The notes: generated by a model not told the origin, from the sequence alone. Shown: positions 46,100 through 55,053, counted from the stretch's first letter. The stretch is 64,000 bases of DNA from Mycobacterium sp. PSTR-4-N (GCF_022348085.1 NZ_JAKRFN010000002.1:186001-250000); one strand, 5' to 3'. Numbers and translations: made by a program.

Positions 46100-47961
46100 G
46101 CCGGGTTCCTTTCTGCCACAGTGACGCTCGAGCCCTTCGACGGCGCTTCGAGCAGGTAGTCGTCGCCGAGGTACGCGTCGAGCACGACAGGGTCCTTCTG
46201 GATCTGCTCCGGTGTGCCGGAGGCGATGACGGCGCCACGGGCGAGCACCCGGATCGGGTCGCAGAGGCCGACGACGAAGGGCATGTTGTGCTCGACGAGC
46301 AGGAACGTCTTGCCCTCGGCGTTGAGCTGACGGATCAGGTCACCCATGCGCTCGATCAGCGTGGGGTTGATCCCGCCCGCGGGTTCGTCGAGCAGGATCA
46401 GCTTCGGGTCCAGCACGAGCACCTGGGCGAGTTCGACCAGTTTCTGCTGGCCGTAGGACAATGCCCCGGCACGCGCGTCGCGGTAGGCCGCCATCCCGAC
46501 GAACTCCAGGAGTTCCTCTGCCCTGCTCGCTTCGGATCCGCTGACGGCGCCGAGACCGAGCTGGTTCACCGAGAAGCTCCGCAGTGGGGCGACGACGTTC
46601 TCCAGCACCGTCATCTCGCGGAACAGCCGGGTGATCTGGAAGGTGCGGCCCAATCCGTGGTGCGCCCGCGACCACGGCGCGATGTCGTCGATGCGCTGCC
46701 CGCCCAGCAGGATCTCACCCTTGTCGGGTGTCATCGTGCCCGAGATCAGGTTGAACACCGTGGTCTTGCCGGAGCCGTTCGGACCGATCAGCGCGGTGAT
46801 CGAGCCTTCGGGCACGGTGAAGCTGCAGTCGTTGACGGCGTGGTTGCCGCCGAAACTCTTGTGCAGTCCCCGCACTTCGAGCAGCGTCTTGCCGGTGGGC
46901 GCAGGCTTGGCGATCTCGGCGCGCACCAGCGGACGATCGAGCGGGTTGAGCCGCGCGCCCGAAAGCCCGACGGTGTCCCTGGTTCTGGCCTTCTCGATGA
47001 TCTTCTGCAGTGTCGGCAGGATGCCCGACGGCAACAGGATGACCAGCAGGATCAGCAGACCGCCGAACAGGACGAGACGCGCGTTGCCACCGCCGAAAGC
47101 CGAGTTGGCGTAGTTGTTGACGGGCTGGATGATGAACGCGCCCAACACAGGACCGAACAGGGTGCCGCGGCCGCCGAGGATGACGGCGAGGACGATCAGT
47201 GCGCTGGTGATGATCGAGAACATGCCGATCGGATCGACGAACGACAGATAGTAGCCGTAGACCGAGCCGGCCATGCCGACGAAGAGCGCACTGAGGCCGA
47301 AGGCGAGCAGTTTGTAGACGGGCGCGTTCACCCCGATCGTGCCGGCCTTGCCTTCGTCTTCGCGAATCGCGATCAGACCCATGCCGAACTTGGTCCGCCG
47401 GATCCACCACGTCATGCCCAGCGACAGCGCGAGCAATGCGACCAGGGTCAGATGGAACGGCCAATTACCCCAGGATTCGGGCCAATCCGGCAGCGGCAGG
47501 GTCAAACCCGCGGTGCCGTTGGTGACGGGTACCCATTCGATCGCGACGAATTGCACGAGGAACAGGAAGGCGACAGTGATGATCACGAAGGCGGGGCCGC
47601 GGGACCGATAGGTGACCAGCCCGAGCAGCATCGCGATCACCGCCGCGACCACGCCCGCGAGCGGCACCCAGAGCAACGGCTGGACGTCGGGGAAGCGGGT
47701 CGCGAGGATCGCGCCGACGTAGGCGCCGATGCCGATGAACGCGCCCTGGCTCAGTGAGAGATACCCGGTGAAGCCGGTGATGACGTTCAGTCCGCTGGCG
47801 CCGATGGCCAGCACGAGCGACATGATCACGACGTTCTGCGCCGACATGCTGGGCGACAACGGGAACAGCAGGATCACCACCGCAGCGACGGCGACCACGG
47901 TGCGGGCGGCCCACGTGTGCAGTCTCGCGTCGAGCAGGCGGTTGCGTGTGGCGGTGCTCAT
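46096..47961 (-). CDS. Fused LivM permease - LivG ATPase of an ABC importer
   Basis: 621 residues from the ATG at 47961 (ATGA overlap with livH). Residues ~15-340 are the LivM permease with about nine membrane segments (GASGLNVITGFTGYLSLSQG is the typical start). A short linker follows, then residues ~375-621 are the LivG ATPase: Walker A GPNGSGKTTVFNLISG, GRTFQITRLFREMTVLENV, signature ALSYGQQKLVELAQ, Walker B LILLDEPAGGINP. Permease-ATPase fusion gives fixed stoichiometry; the partner subunits LivH and LivF stay separate. The frame extends upstream through livH, which is not the true start. Confidence 0.93.
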   Translation of the reverse strand: MSTATRNRLLDARLHTWAARTVVAVAAVVILLFPLSPSMSAQNVVIMSLVLAIGASGLNVITGFTGYLSLSQGAFIGIGAYVGAILATRFPDVQPLLWVPLAGVVAAVIAMLLGLVTYRSRGPAFVIITVAFLFLVQFVAIEWVPVTNGTAGLTLPLPDWPESWGNWPFHLTLVALLALSLGMTWWIRRTKFGMGLIAIREDEGKAGTIGVNAPVYKLLAFGLSALFVGMAGSVYGYYLSFVDPIGMFSIITSALIVLAVILGGRGTLFGPVLGAFIIQPVNNYANSAFGGGNARLVLFGGLLILLVILLPSGILPTLQKIIEKARTRDTVGLSGARLNPLDRPLVRAEIAKPAPTGKTLLEVRGLHKSFGGNHAVNDCSFTVPEGSITALIGPNGSGKTTVFNLISGTMTPDKGEILLGGQRIDDIAPWSRAHHGLGRTFQITRLFREMTVLENVVAPLRSFSVNQLGLGAVSGSEASRAEELLEFVGMAAYRDARAGALSYGQQKLVELAQVLVLDPKLILLDEPAGGINPTLIERMGDLIRQLNAEGKTFLLVEHNMPFVVGLCDPIRVLARGAVIASGTPEQIQKDPVVLDAYLGDDYLLEAPSKGSSVTVAERNPA

Positions 47962-48839
47962 GCGACGGCGTCCTCTCGTAGGCGGGTGCCGAGCAGTCCC
48001 TGGGGACGGGTGATGAGCACGACGATGATGACCAGGAACGGCACGGCCACCGGCCAGGCCGCTCCGATGTAGGCCGTGGCGGCCATCTCGCCGACGCCGA
48101 TCACGAGGGCGCCGAGCACAGCCCCGGGCAGGCTGCCCAGACCACCGAGCACGACGATCGCGAGCAGTCGAGCGATCCACTGATAGTGCGTGCCGGGCAG
48201 GAACGGGTAGATCGTCGACAGCATCGCGCCGCCGGCCCCGAGCGTGGCCACCCCGATCGCGAATGTCAGTGCGGCGATGGTGGCCACCCCCACCCCCACG
48301 AGCAAGGCACCGCTCTCGTTCGACGACGCCGCGCGGATGGCGCGGCCAGCCCAGGTGTAGTTGAGCAACAGGTAGAGCGCGCCCATCACCACGACGGCGA
48401 TCACCGCGGCGATCAGCATGGCTTGCGGGATGTAGATCGAGCCCAGCGACAACGACGCGTCGGTGTAGGACACCACCACGGTCGAGGAGGTGTTGCCCCA
48501 GATGAAACCCATGATGCCCTCGAGCATCAGCGCGATCCCGAAGGTGGCCAGCACGGTCATCGTGACGTGGGCACCGCGGACGTGCCGGATCACCAGAACG
48601 TAGACGAGCCAACCGAATCCGAACATCACCGCCATCACGATCGGGATGGACAGCAGCGGGTCGAGACCGAGATGCTTCCACAGCGTGTAGGTGAGGAACG
48701 CTGCCAGCACCGCGAAGGCGCCGTGGGCGAGGTTGATCACCCGCATCACCCCGAAGATGAGCGTCAGGCCGGAGGCCATGAGCGCATACAGCGAGCCGAC
48801 GAGCAGACCGAGGATGAGCGTCTGCACCAGCGAGGTCAT
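47958..48839 (-). CDS. livH: Branched-chain amino acid-type ABC permease LivH
   Basis: 293 residues, about eight membrane segments, with the LivH hallmark GSLYALMASGLTLIFGVMRV near the start and GGLGSLPGAVLGALVIGV in the EAA-like loop. ATG at 48839 overlaps the stop of the substrate-binding protein gene (TGATG). It pairs with the LivM half of the fused protein to form the membrane channel. Confidence 0.93.
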   Translation of the reverse strand: MTSLVQTLILGLLVGSLYALMASGLTLIFGVMRVINLAHGAFAVLAAFLTYTLWKHLGLDPLLSIPIVMAVMFGFGWLVYVLVIRHVRGAHVTMTVLATFGIALMLEGIMGFIWGNTSSTVVVSYTDASLSLGSIYIPQAMLIAAVIAVVVMGALYLLLNYTWAGRAIRAASSNESGALLVGVGVATIAALTFAIGVATLGAGGAMLSTIYPFLPGTHYQWIARLLAIVVLGGLGSLPGAVLGALVIGVGEMAATAYIGAAWPVAVPFLVIIVVLITRPQGLLGTRLREDAVA

Positions 48840-50050
48840 CAGATCGCCCCGCCGCGCCAGCCCGTGATCTTGGTCGAGGTCGCGACATCGGTGGGCAGCA
48901 CGACCTGCGATACGCCGCCCTGCCACTGCCCGACCAGGAAGTCGCCCTTGGGGCTGCCGTCGGGATTCCAGCTCAGGGTACCGAGCACCGTGTCAACGCT
49001 GTTGTTGTGCAACCAATCTGCGAGCTTGGCCTGGTCGTCGATCGAGCCGACCCCGTTGACCGCCGCGGCGAGCACCTGGCCTGCCGCGAAACCGTCGGCA
49101 GCGTCCTCCGGCGGGCTCTGACCGAACTTCTCGGTGAACCGCTTGACGAATTCGGCGTTCTGGGTGGTGTCCGACCGCGGGCTGTAGCTGGACGAGAAGA
49201 ACACGCCCTCGGCGTTGTCCGCGCCCACCGCGTCGAGGTACTGCTGGCCGTAGGTGGGCGAGCTGCTCTGGTAGAGGATCGCGGGTTGATAGTTGGCGCG
49301 GTTCATCGAGCGGATCATGTTGACGCCGTCTTCGAATTGCGCCCCCTGCACGACGATTTCGGCACCGGCGTCACGCATCGCGTTGACGACCGAGTCGAAG
49401 TTCTTGGTGGTGGCCGGATACTGGTCCTTGTACACCGTGCGGATGCCTGCGGCCGAGAGGATCTTCTCCGCACCTTCGACGACCGGACCGGCGAACGGAT
49501 CGTCGAGCGTCGGATAGGCGGCTGTCTGGGGCCGCTGCTCCGGCGGCAGGTTGGCGATCCAGTTCGCGAACACCTTCGCCTGGTCGGTCGCCACCGCCTG
49601 CTGGGAGAAGAAGATGTAGGAGAAGCCGCGGTTGAACATGTCCGGCGACCCGCAGGACGGGCAGACGAAGAGCATCTTGTTCTTCTCGGCGATCGCCGAT
49701 GCCGGGATGTTCAACAGCGAGGACTGGCTGCCCAGCACGAGGTTCACCTTGTCCTGGGCGATCAGGTTGTTGTAGTTGCTGACCGCCGTTTCCTGCTGGG
49801 TGGCATCGTCTTTGACGACCATCTCCACTTTCTTGCCGAGCAGTCCACCGGATTCGTTGACCATCTCGACCCACGTCTCGTACCCGTGCTGGGTGTCGAG
49901 TCCGCCCTGACTGAATTCACCGGTCAAGGGCAGTGACGCGCCGATCCGGATGGTGTCGCCGCCGGCGTTCTGATCTGCGGTACAGCCCGCGGCGGTCAGG
50001 GTGATCGCAGCTGCGGCCGCGAGCGCCCGGAGAACAGGGGTGATACGCAT
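48839..50050 (-). CDS. ABC transporter substrate-binding lipoprotein (LivK type)
   Basis: 403 residues from the ATG at 50050 (GAGG 6 nt upstream; the TTG at 50056 is less likely). Signal peptide ending LTLTAAGC-type (ITLTAAGC), lipid-modified Cys. The mature domain is a type 1 periplasmic-binding fold: IRIGASLPLTGEFSQGGLDT, ESGGLLGKKVEMVVKDDA, VLGSQSSLLNIPAS, and a late SSSYSPRSDTTQN. First gene of the six-gene operon running to the M24 hydrolase. Two LacI-type palindromes lie in its promoter region, so expression is probably induced by the substrate or a breakdown product. Confidence 0.92.
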   Translation of the reverse strand: MRITPVLRALAAAAAITLTAAGCTADQNAGGDTIRIGASLPLTGEFSQGGLDTQHGYETWVEMVNESGGLLGKKVEMVVKDDATQQETAVSNYNNLIAQDKVNLVLGSQSSLLNIPASAIAEKNKMLFVCPSCGSPDMFNRGFSYIFFSQQAVATDQAKVFANWIANLPPEQRPQTAAYPTLDDPFAGPVVEGAEKILSAAGIRTVYKDQYPATTKNFDSVVNAMRDAGAEIVVQGAQFEDGVNMIRSMNRANYQPAILYQSSSPTYGQQYLDAVGADNAEGVFFSSSYSPRSDTTQNAEFVKRFTEKFGQSPPEDAADGFAAGQVLAAAVNGVGSIDDQAKLADWLHNNSVDTVLGTLSWNPDGSPKGDFLVGQWQGGVSQVVLPTDVATSTKITGWRGGAI

Positions 50051-50109
50051 GTCCAACCTCTCTGTCAGACCGATTGCCCGTGTCGAGTCCGCGATGATGT
50101 GTAACTCAC

Positions 50110-50125
50110 CTGCAATCGATTGCAG
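50110..50125. promoter_or_regulatory. LacI-type operator O1
   Basis: CTGCAATCGATTGCAG is a perfect 16-bp palindrome with the central CG step typical of LacI/GalR-family sites. It lies 60 bp upstream of the substrate-binding protein gene, in the divergent promoter region. Confidence 0.75.
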
Positions 50126-50241
50126 TGAATCCTGTCACATGCCTGCGAGGGGTGTCAACGATTTCGTACCGATCGACGCCGACGTTCGTTGTCGACTTCG
50201 GCGGACCCTTGCCAGACCGGCGATCGCTGCTTATCGTCCTA

Positions 50242-50255
50242 TGCAATCGATTGCG
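50242..50255. promoter_or_regulatory. LacI-type operator O2
   Basis: TGCAATCGATTGCG keeps a perfect 12-bp core (GCAATCGATTGC) and lies 44 bp upstream of the aldehyde dehydrogenase start. The centre-to-centre distance to O1 is about 131 bp, suitable for looping. Confidence 0.7.
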
Positions 50256-50298
50256 ACCGCGATCGATCACGTGAGCTGCCGGCTGCGAGGGAGCAGGG

Positions 50299-51810
50299 AT
50301 GACGATCACCGACGAGAAGGCGGGCGCCCGGCATCCCCTTCCGCGCACGCACTGGGGCGCCTTCATCGACGGCAGCTTCCTAACGCCGCCGGAACTGCCC
50401 ACCTTCGACGTGATCGAGCCGTCGACGGCCACTCCCCTCGCCCACGTCGTCGCCGGCGACGACGCGTTGGTGGACCAGGCGGTGTGCTCCGCGCGGGCCG
50501 CTCTCCCGGGCTGGCGGGCGCTGTCGGGACGTCAGCGCGGCGGATACCTCAAGCAGGTCGCCGAGCGCATCCGCGTGCACGCCGACGAACTCGCCGAACT
50601 CGTCGCCCGCGAGAACGGCAAGCCCAAGCGCGATGCATTGGCCAACGACGTGTCGTTCAGCTCCAACTGTTTCGAGTTCTTCGCCGGGCTGGGCGACAGC
50701 CTGCCCGGCGAGATCATCGACCAGGGACCCATCGAGACACGGGTGCTCTACGAGCCGTATGGCGTGGTTGCGGCGATCCTGCCGTTCAATTGGCCGCCGA
50801 TCCACTTCGCGAAGAAAGGCGCACCCGCGCTGATCACCGGCAACACGGTGGTCATCAAACCCGGTGAGCAGGCCCCGCTGACCGTGTTGCGGCTCGTGGA
50901 GATCGCCAACGAGGTACTGCCACCGGGAGTCCTCAACGCCGTACCCGGGATCGACGCCGGTGCCGCGCTCGCCCGGCATCCCTTGGTCGAACGCATCAGC
51001 TTCACCGGCGCCACGACGACGGGACGGCGGGTCCTGCAGACCGCCGCGCAGAACCTGACCTACGCCACCATGGAACTCGGCGGCAAGAACGCGCTGATCG
51101 TCTTCGCCGACGCCGATGTCGAACTCGCTGTGACGATCGCGGTCGAGGGCATGTTCTACAACCAGGGCGAGGCATGCACCTCGACCGCGCGCATCCTCGT
51201 CCACGACGACGTCTACGACGACTTCCTCGCACGCTTCACGGCGGCGGCCACCTCTCTGGTGGTCGGCGACGGTCTCGACCCGCGCACCGACGTCGGCCCC
51301 CTCGTCGACGCGCGCCAGCGCGACCGGGTGCGCGACCACCTGCGCATCGCCCTCGACGAGGGAGCCCGCATCGCCGGGCAGGGCACGGTCCCGACCGACG
51401 ACGCCTACGCCGACGGATACTGGTTCCCGCCAACGGTTCTGGTCGACGTGACGCCGGATTCCACGGTCGGCCAGGAGGAGATCTTCGGACCGATCGCACT
51501 CGTCATGCGGTACGCGACCATTGACGAGGCGGTCGAGATCGCCAACGGCACGAGCTACGGGTTGACCGCGGCGATGATCACTCGTGACGAGGCCCGGGCC
51601 TGGCACATCGCGCAGAGGCTAGAAGCCGGCATGGTCTTCGTCAACAACTACATGCGCCGGTCCTTCCTCGGCTCCCCCTTCGGCGGGGTCAAAGGCAGCG
51701 GATTCGGGCGGGAGAATGCTCCGGAGACGCTGCACGAGTTCGTCCGGTCCAAGGCGGTCCGGTTCCCCTCCGGGCGGGGCGAGATCCCCGTCTGGCCGCC
51801 GCGTGCCTGA
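50299..51810 (+). CDS. NAD(P)-dependent aldehyde dehydrogenase
   Basis: 503 residues with ALDH motifs: AAILPFNWPPIHFAKKGAPA (cofactor binding), SFTGATTTGRRVLQ, TMELGGKNALIVFA (general-base Glu), FYNQGEACTSTARI (catalytic Cys) and SPFGGVKGSGFGRENAPETL. It oxidises an aldehyde to the acid; the substrate is not evident. GGGAG precedes the ATG. Divergent from the ABC operon and sharing LacI-type operators with it, so it likely works on the same imported compound. Confidence 0.92.
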   Translation: MTITDEKAGARHPLPRTHWGAFIDGSFLTPPELPTFDVIEPSTATPLAHVVAGDDALVDQAVCSARAALPGWRALSGRQRGGYLKQVAERIRVHADELAELVARENGKPKRDALANDVSFSSNCFEFFAGLGDSLPGEIIDQGPIETRVLYEPYGVVAAILPFNWPPIHFAKKGAPALITGNTVVIKPGEQAPLTVLRLVEIANEVLPPGVLNAVPGIDAGAALARHPLVERISFTGATTTGRRVLQTAAQNLTYATMELGGKNALIVFADADVELAVTIAVEGMFYNQGEACTSTARILVHDDVYDDFLARFTAAATSLVVGDGLDPRTDVGPLVDARQRDRVRDHLRIALDEGARIAGQGTVPTDDAYADGYWFPPTVLVDVTPDSTVGQEEIFGPIALVMRYATIDEAVEIANGTSYGLTAAMITRDEARAWHIAQRLEAGMVFVNNYMRRSFLGSPFGGVKGSGFGRENAPETLHEFVRSKAVRFPSGRGEIPVWPPRA

Positions 51811-51834
51811 ACGAAGGCCGGCCGCGGTGGCCTC

Positions 51835-52962
51835 GTGATCCTGATCATCGCAGCATTCGTGTCGATGCTCGACCGCTCGGTGATGCCACCGTTGGTCCCG
51901 GTGATCGCCGACGAGATGGGCGTCGGGGTGGTGGCGATCGGCCGATCGCTGACGCTCTACGCCGTCAGTTACGCCGCCTGCCAATTGGTCTGGAGTTCGG
52001 TGGCGGCCCGGTACGGACGGGTCCGCATCCTCGTCGCGTCCACTGCGCTGGGCGCAGTTGCCAACGTTGCGACGGCATTGGCGCCGGATGCGCTGACATA
52101 CAACGTCTCTCGCATGGTCGCCGGAGCCGCATTCGCCGCCACGATCACGACGGCATTGATCTACTACGGTGACACGCTGCCGATCCGGCAGCGGGCCGTG
52201 GCGACCGCGAACCTGGCTGCAGCCATCTCCCTCGGCCTGGCCGGCGGCACGCTGGGCGCCGGGGCGATCGCTCAGTGGTGGGGATGGCGCCCGGTGTACA
52301 TCGTGGTGGCGCTGGCCGCATTCGCGCTGAGCGCCCTGCTGGCCCGAATGCCGGAGTCGATCGGCGCACCGCGCGAGCGGTTAATCCCGTCGATCCGGCG
52401 ACTGGCGGCCAACCGGTGGGCGGTCTCGATCCTGGTGTTCACCGCGGCGGAGGGCGTTCTTCTGGTCGGTGTGTTCAACTACCTCGCGGTGGCGCTTCAG
52501 GCCGGCGGTGAGACCGTGCTGGCCGCTGGGTTGGCGACTGCCGCGTTCGGCGCCGCGGTCGTGGTGATCAGCCAGCTGATGAAGCTGGTGCTGGCTCGTT
52601 GGCCCGCCTGGCTGTTGATGGGGCTGGCCGGTGCCGCCATCGTGGGGGCCTACGCCGTGGTTGCGGTCGAGATCTCCCCGGCGGCGGTGACGGTGGCCGC
52701 CACCCTGCTGGGTCTGGCCTGGGCACTGGGTCACACCACGATGCAGACCTGGATGACCGATGCCGCCGCCGACAGCAGACCGATCGGCATGTCGTTGTTC
52801 TCGATCGCCCTGTTCGCGGGGGCCTCTGCCGGCGCCGCGGCCGGCAACGCGGCAGCGGGCGCCGGTCGGTTCAGCGTTCTCTTCGCCGTGAGCGCCACCG
52901 GCGCGGTGCTCTACGCGGTGTCGACCACCATCACGCGAGGCAGATACGTTGTGCGCGAGTGA
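51835..52962 (+). CDS. MFS transporter
   Basis: 375 residues, about 11-12 hydrophobic segments. The MFS loop 2-3 signature appears as SSVAARYGRVRILVASTALG. The start is the GTG at 51835, the only start in frame after the in-frame TGA of the aldehyde dehydrogenase; the first segment (LIIAAFVSMLDRSVMPPLVP) looks complete. Very close to the aldehyde dehydrogenase (24 bp), so cotranscribed. Substrate unknown: it could export a product or import a related compound. Its stop is 1 bp from the stop of the convergent gene. Confidence 0.88.
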   Translation: MILIIAAFVSMLDRSVMPPLVPVIADEMGVGVVAIGRSLTLYAVSYAACQLVWSSVAARYGRVRILVASTALGAVANVATALAPDALTYNVSRMVAGAAFAATITTALIYYGDTLPIRQRAVATANLAAAISLGLAGGTLGAGAIAQWWGWRPVYIVVALAAFALSALLARMPESIGAPRERLIPSIRRLAANRWAVSILVFTAAEGVLLVGVFNYLAVALQAGGETVLAAGLATAAFGAAVVVISQLMKLVLARWPAWLLMGLAGAAIVGAYAVVAVEISPAAVTVAATLLGLAWALGHTTMQTWMTDAAADSRPIGMSLFSIALFAGASAGAAAGNAAAGAGRFSVLFAVSATGAVLYAVSTTITRGRYVVRE

Positions 52963-52963
52963 T

Positions 52964-53857
52964 TCACGTGCTCAGAGCACAGTGTCGCACCACCTCGTCG
53001 AACCGGTCAGCCAGACCGTCGAGCTGCGGAGCGGGCAGGAAGCGACCGCGCAATCTCACCAGCGTGTCCAGCGCCGCCACCTCGACACTGCCGTCGACAA
53101 TCAGGCCGCGCGCCGGATCGCGCAGCACCGCCACGTGTTCGGCCGCCCCCTCGGGCGTCAGCGTGAGCAACCGGGCGGCAGCCTCTTCGGCGTCCTCGGT
53201 GAGGGCTCCGGCCACGATCGCTGCAGCGGTGTCCCCGAGTGCGGCCACCAGACGGTCCACCGCGTCGCCTCCCGGCGCCTGCCGCAACCGCGCGACGACG
53301 GTGCCCAGGTACGGCCCGAGGCTGGTGACGTCGACGAGTTCCACGCAGCCGTCCGCCCGGGCGCGGATCTCGTTGCCCGCGTTGAGGACCGTGATATCGC
53401 AGCGCCCGTCCACGAGTGCCGCAACGCGCGTCGGTGTCGAGCCGAGCGCGACGATCTCGACGTCCTCGCGCGCCACCCCCATCTCGGCGAGCAGCGCATA
53501 GGCCACGAACGCGAACCCTGATGTCGGCACGTCGACACCCAGCACCGCGCCCGAGAGATCGGTGCGGCCAGGACGGCCACTCAGGCACAGGCCCAGGCCC
53601 CGGTCGACCCCGGCCACGATCTCGACGTCCAACATCTCACCCAGCGGGTTGTCCGGGAGGATGCGGTAGGCCAGCACGTTGTCCGGGCTGGTGAACACCG
53701 CGTCGTATGCGCCGTCGCGCAGTGAGGCGAACTGCGCGGGTGACGACGGTACCGGCACCTGGTGCACCTGCACCCCCGCCGCGTCCAGACGGCCCGTGGA
53801 CTGCGCCACGGCCAGCAGCACGGACGGGCTGAACACGCCCAGGTTCACGACATCCAC
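52964..53857 (-). CDS. Solute-binding-like protein without signal peptide (type 2, NMT1/SsuA-like)
   Basis: 297 residues from the GTG at 53857 (AAGGA 6 nt upstream). The fold pattern is that of type 2 periplasmic-binding proteins: NLGVFSPSVLLAVAQSTGRL, FASLRDGAYDAVFTSPDNVL, LSGAVLGVDVPTSGFAFVAY and CDITVLNAGNEIRARADG. No signal peptide, lipobox or membrane segment is present, so it should be cytosolic. It follows lacI by 10 bp on the same strand. It may be a cytosolic ligand sensor or a repurposed thiamine-pyrimidine-synthase-like protein. No permease gene accompanies it. Confidence 0.75.
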   Translation of the reverse strand: MDVVNLGVFSPSVLLAVAQSTGRLDAAGVQVHQVPVPSSPAQFASLRDGAYDAVFTSPDNVLAYRILPDNPLGEMLDVEIVAGVDRGLGLCLSGRPGRTDLSGAVLGVDVPTSGFAFVAYALLAEMGVAREDVEIVALGSTPTRVAALVDGRCDITVLNAGNEIRARADGCVELVDVTSLGPYLGTVVARLRQAPGGDAVDRLVAALGDTAAAIVAGALTEDAEEAAARLLTLTPEGAAEHVAVLRDPARGLIVDGSVEVAALDTLVRLRGRFLPAPQLDGLADRFDEVVRHCALST

Positions 53858-53867
53858 GACCGATCCT

Positions 53868-54956
53868 TCACTGACGCTTGGGCGGTTGGTTCGGCTCCTC
53901 GTCGCGCGCGGCCGCCGTCGAGCCACGCACCATCAACGACACCGGCAGCGTCAGCGTCACCGCATCCTGCTCGCCGGTGTCGATGCCGCGCAGCAGCAGA
54001 CGCGCCGCCTCGGCCCCGATCTCCCACAGCGGCGTGTGCACCGTCGTCAACGGCGGCCAGAAGTCCTCGGCGAACGGCATGTCGTTGAACCCGACCACCG
54101 ACACGTCGTCGGGACAGGCCAGACCTTCGGCGCGAAGTCTCCGGATCAGCCCCAACGCCACCAGATCGTTGCCCGCGACGAGCGCTGTCGGGAAAGGCGT
54201 TGCACGCTTGAGGAGCTGATCGGCCACCTCGACACCGGCGTCGATGCTCAACGCGGCGGCGTAGACGGTGTCGTGGGCGACGCCGGCCCTCGTCGCGGCG
54301 ACTTCGAACGCCTCGGCGCGCGAACGCGTGGTGGAGAAGTTCGCGGGGCCGGCCGCGTGCACGATGTGCCGGTGCCCCAGGTCGACGAGATGTGCCACGG
54401 CGAGGTCGATTCCGGCGGCGTTGTCGGCGGAAACCAGCGGATACCCGCCGAGACCCGAACCGCGGTTGACCAGCACGACCGGCACGTCGGCCGCGGCCGC
54501 CTCTTCGACCACCGGCTGGTCGTCGAGGCGGCCTGTCGCGAGGATGAAGCCGTCGACACGGCGCTGCAAGAGCGAGTCGAACACCGAGGATTCGACGTCG
54601 TCGTGCGAGTCGGTGTTGGCGATCAGCACCGTGTATCCCTGCGCCTGCAGCACACGCTCCATGCCTCGGATCATCGGCGGGAAGATCGGATTCATCAGGT
54701 CGGGGATGATGACCCCGATGGTCATCGACCGGCTGATGCGCAGGCCGCGGGCCATCGCGTTGGGGACGTACCCGAGTTGCCGGGCCGCGCGGGTCACTCG
54801 CTTGAGGGTTTCGGCGTTGACCTGCCCGCGCGTCTGAGCATTGAGCGCACGCGACACCGTCGCCTTGTGGACCTCGGCGAGCCGAGCCACATCGTCGATG
54901 GTCACCCGTCGCGGCATCGTCGCCAGCACCCCCACTTCCCCGGCCCAGCTGGCCAT
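53868..54956 (-). CDS. LacI-family transcriptional regulator
   Basis: 362 residues from ATG 54956, chosen because TAATCT lies 7 nt upstream (leaderless promoter); ATG 54917 (MPRRVTIDD) is the alternative. DNA-binding domain VTIDDVARLAEVHKATVSRA, hinge NAMARGLRISRS, then the type 1 ligand-binding core (TIGVIIPDLMNPIFPPMIRG, FILATGRLDDQP, VSVVGFNDMPFAEDFWPPLT). It most likely binds TGCAATCGATTGCA, present twice before the ABC and aldehyde dehydrogenase genes and once, degenerate, before its own promoter. Typical family behaviour would be repression relieved by a small ligand. Confidence 0.92.
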   Translation of the reverse strand: MASWAGEVGVLATMPRRVTIDDVARLAEVHKATVSRALNAQTRGQVNAETLKRVTRAARQLGYVPNAMARGLRISRSMTIGVIIPDLMNPIFPPMIRGMERVLQAQGYTVLIANTDSHDDVESSVFDSLLQRRVDGFILATGRLDDQPVVEEAAAADVPVVLVNRGSGLGGYPLVSADNAAGIDLAVAHLVDLGHRHIVHAAGPANFSTTRSRAEAFEVAATRAGVAHDTVYAAALSIDAGVEVADQLLKRATPFPTALVAGNDLVALGLIRRLRAEGLACPDDVSVVGFNDMPFAEDFWPPLTTVHTPLWEIGAEAARLLLRGIDTGEQDAVTLTLPVSLMVRGSTAAARDEEPNQPPKRQ

Positions 54957-54963
54957 TCGGGTC

Positions 54964-54969
54964 AGATTA
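54964..54969 (-). promoter_or_regulatory. Candidate leaderless -10 (TAATCT) of the lacI-type gene
   Basis: TAATCT fits TANNNT and ends 7 nt before the ATG at 54956; no ribosome site is visible. Confidence 0.45.
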
Positions 54970-54999
54970 CCGTCCGATGGGCTCTGCGCGACGCCGCAC

Positions 55000-55013
55000 T
55001 GCAATCGATCTCA
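55000..55013. promoter_or_regulatory. Degenerate LacI-type half-operator
   Basis: TGCAATCGATCTCA matches the left half and centre of the TGCAATCGATTGCA operator. It lies ~45-57 bp upstream of the proposed lacI start and ~40 bp before the aminotransferase ATG, suggesting autoregulation. Confidence 0.5.
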
Positions 55014-55053
55014 AAAACGTGTTCGCGAGCTGGGCCATCTACCCTCGACTGTC

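Noticed and set aside
47962..48888. Upstream extension of the LivM-LivG gene (930-residue frame)
   Set aside because: The extra part is livH read in another frame; the ATGA overlap gives the natural start.
53007..53588. 193-residue minus-strand frame overlapping the solute-binding-like gene
   Set aside because: Arg/Gly-rich alternative frame of the real gene.
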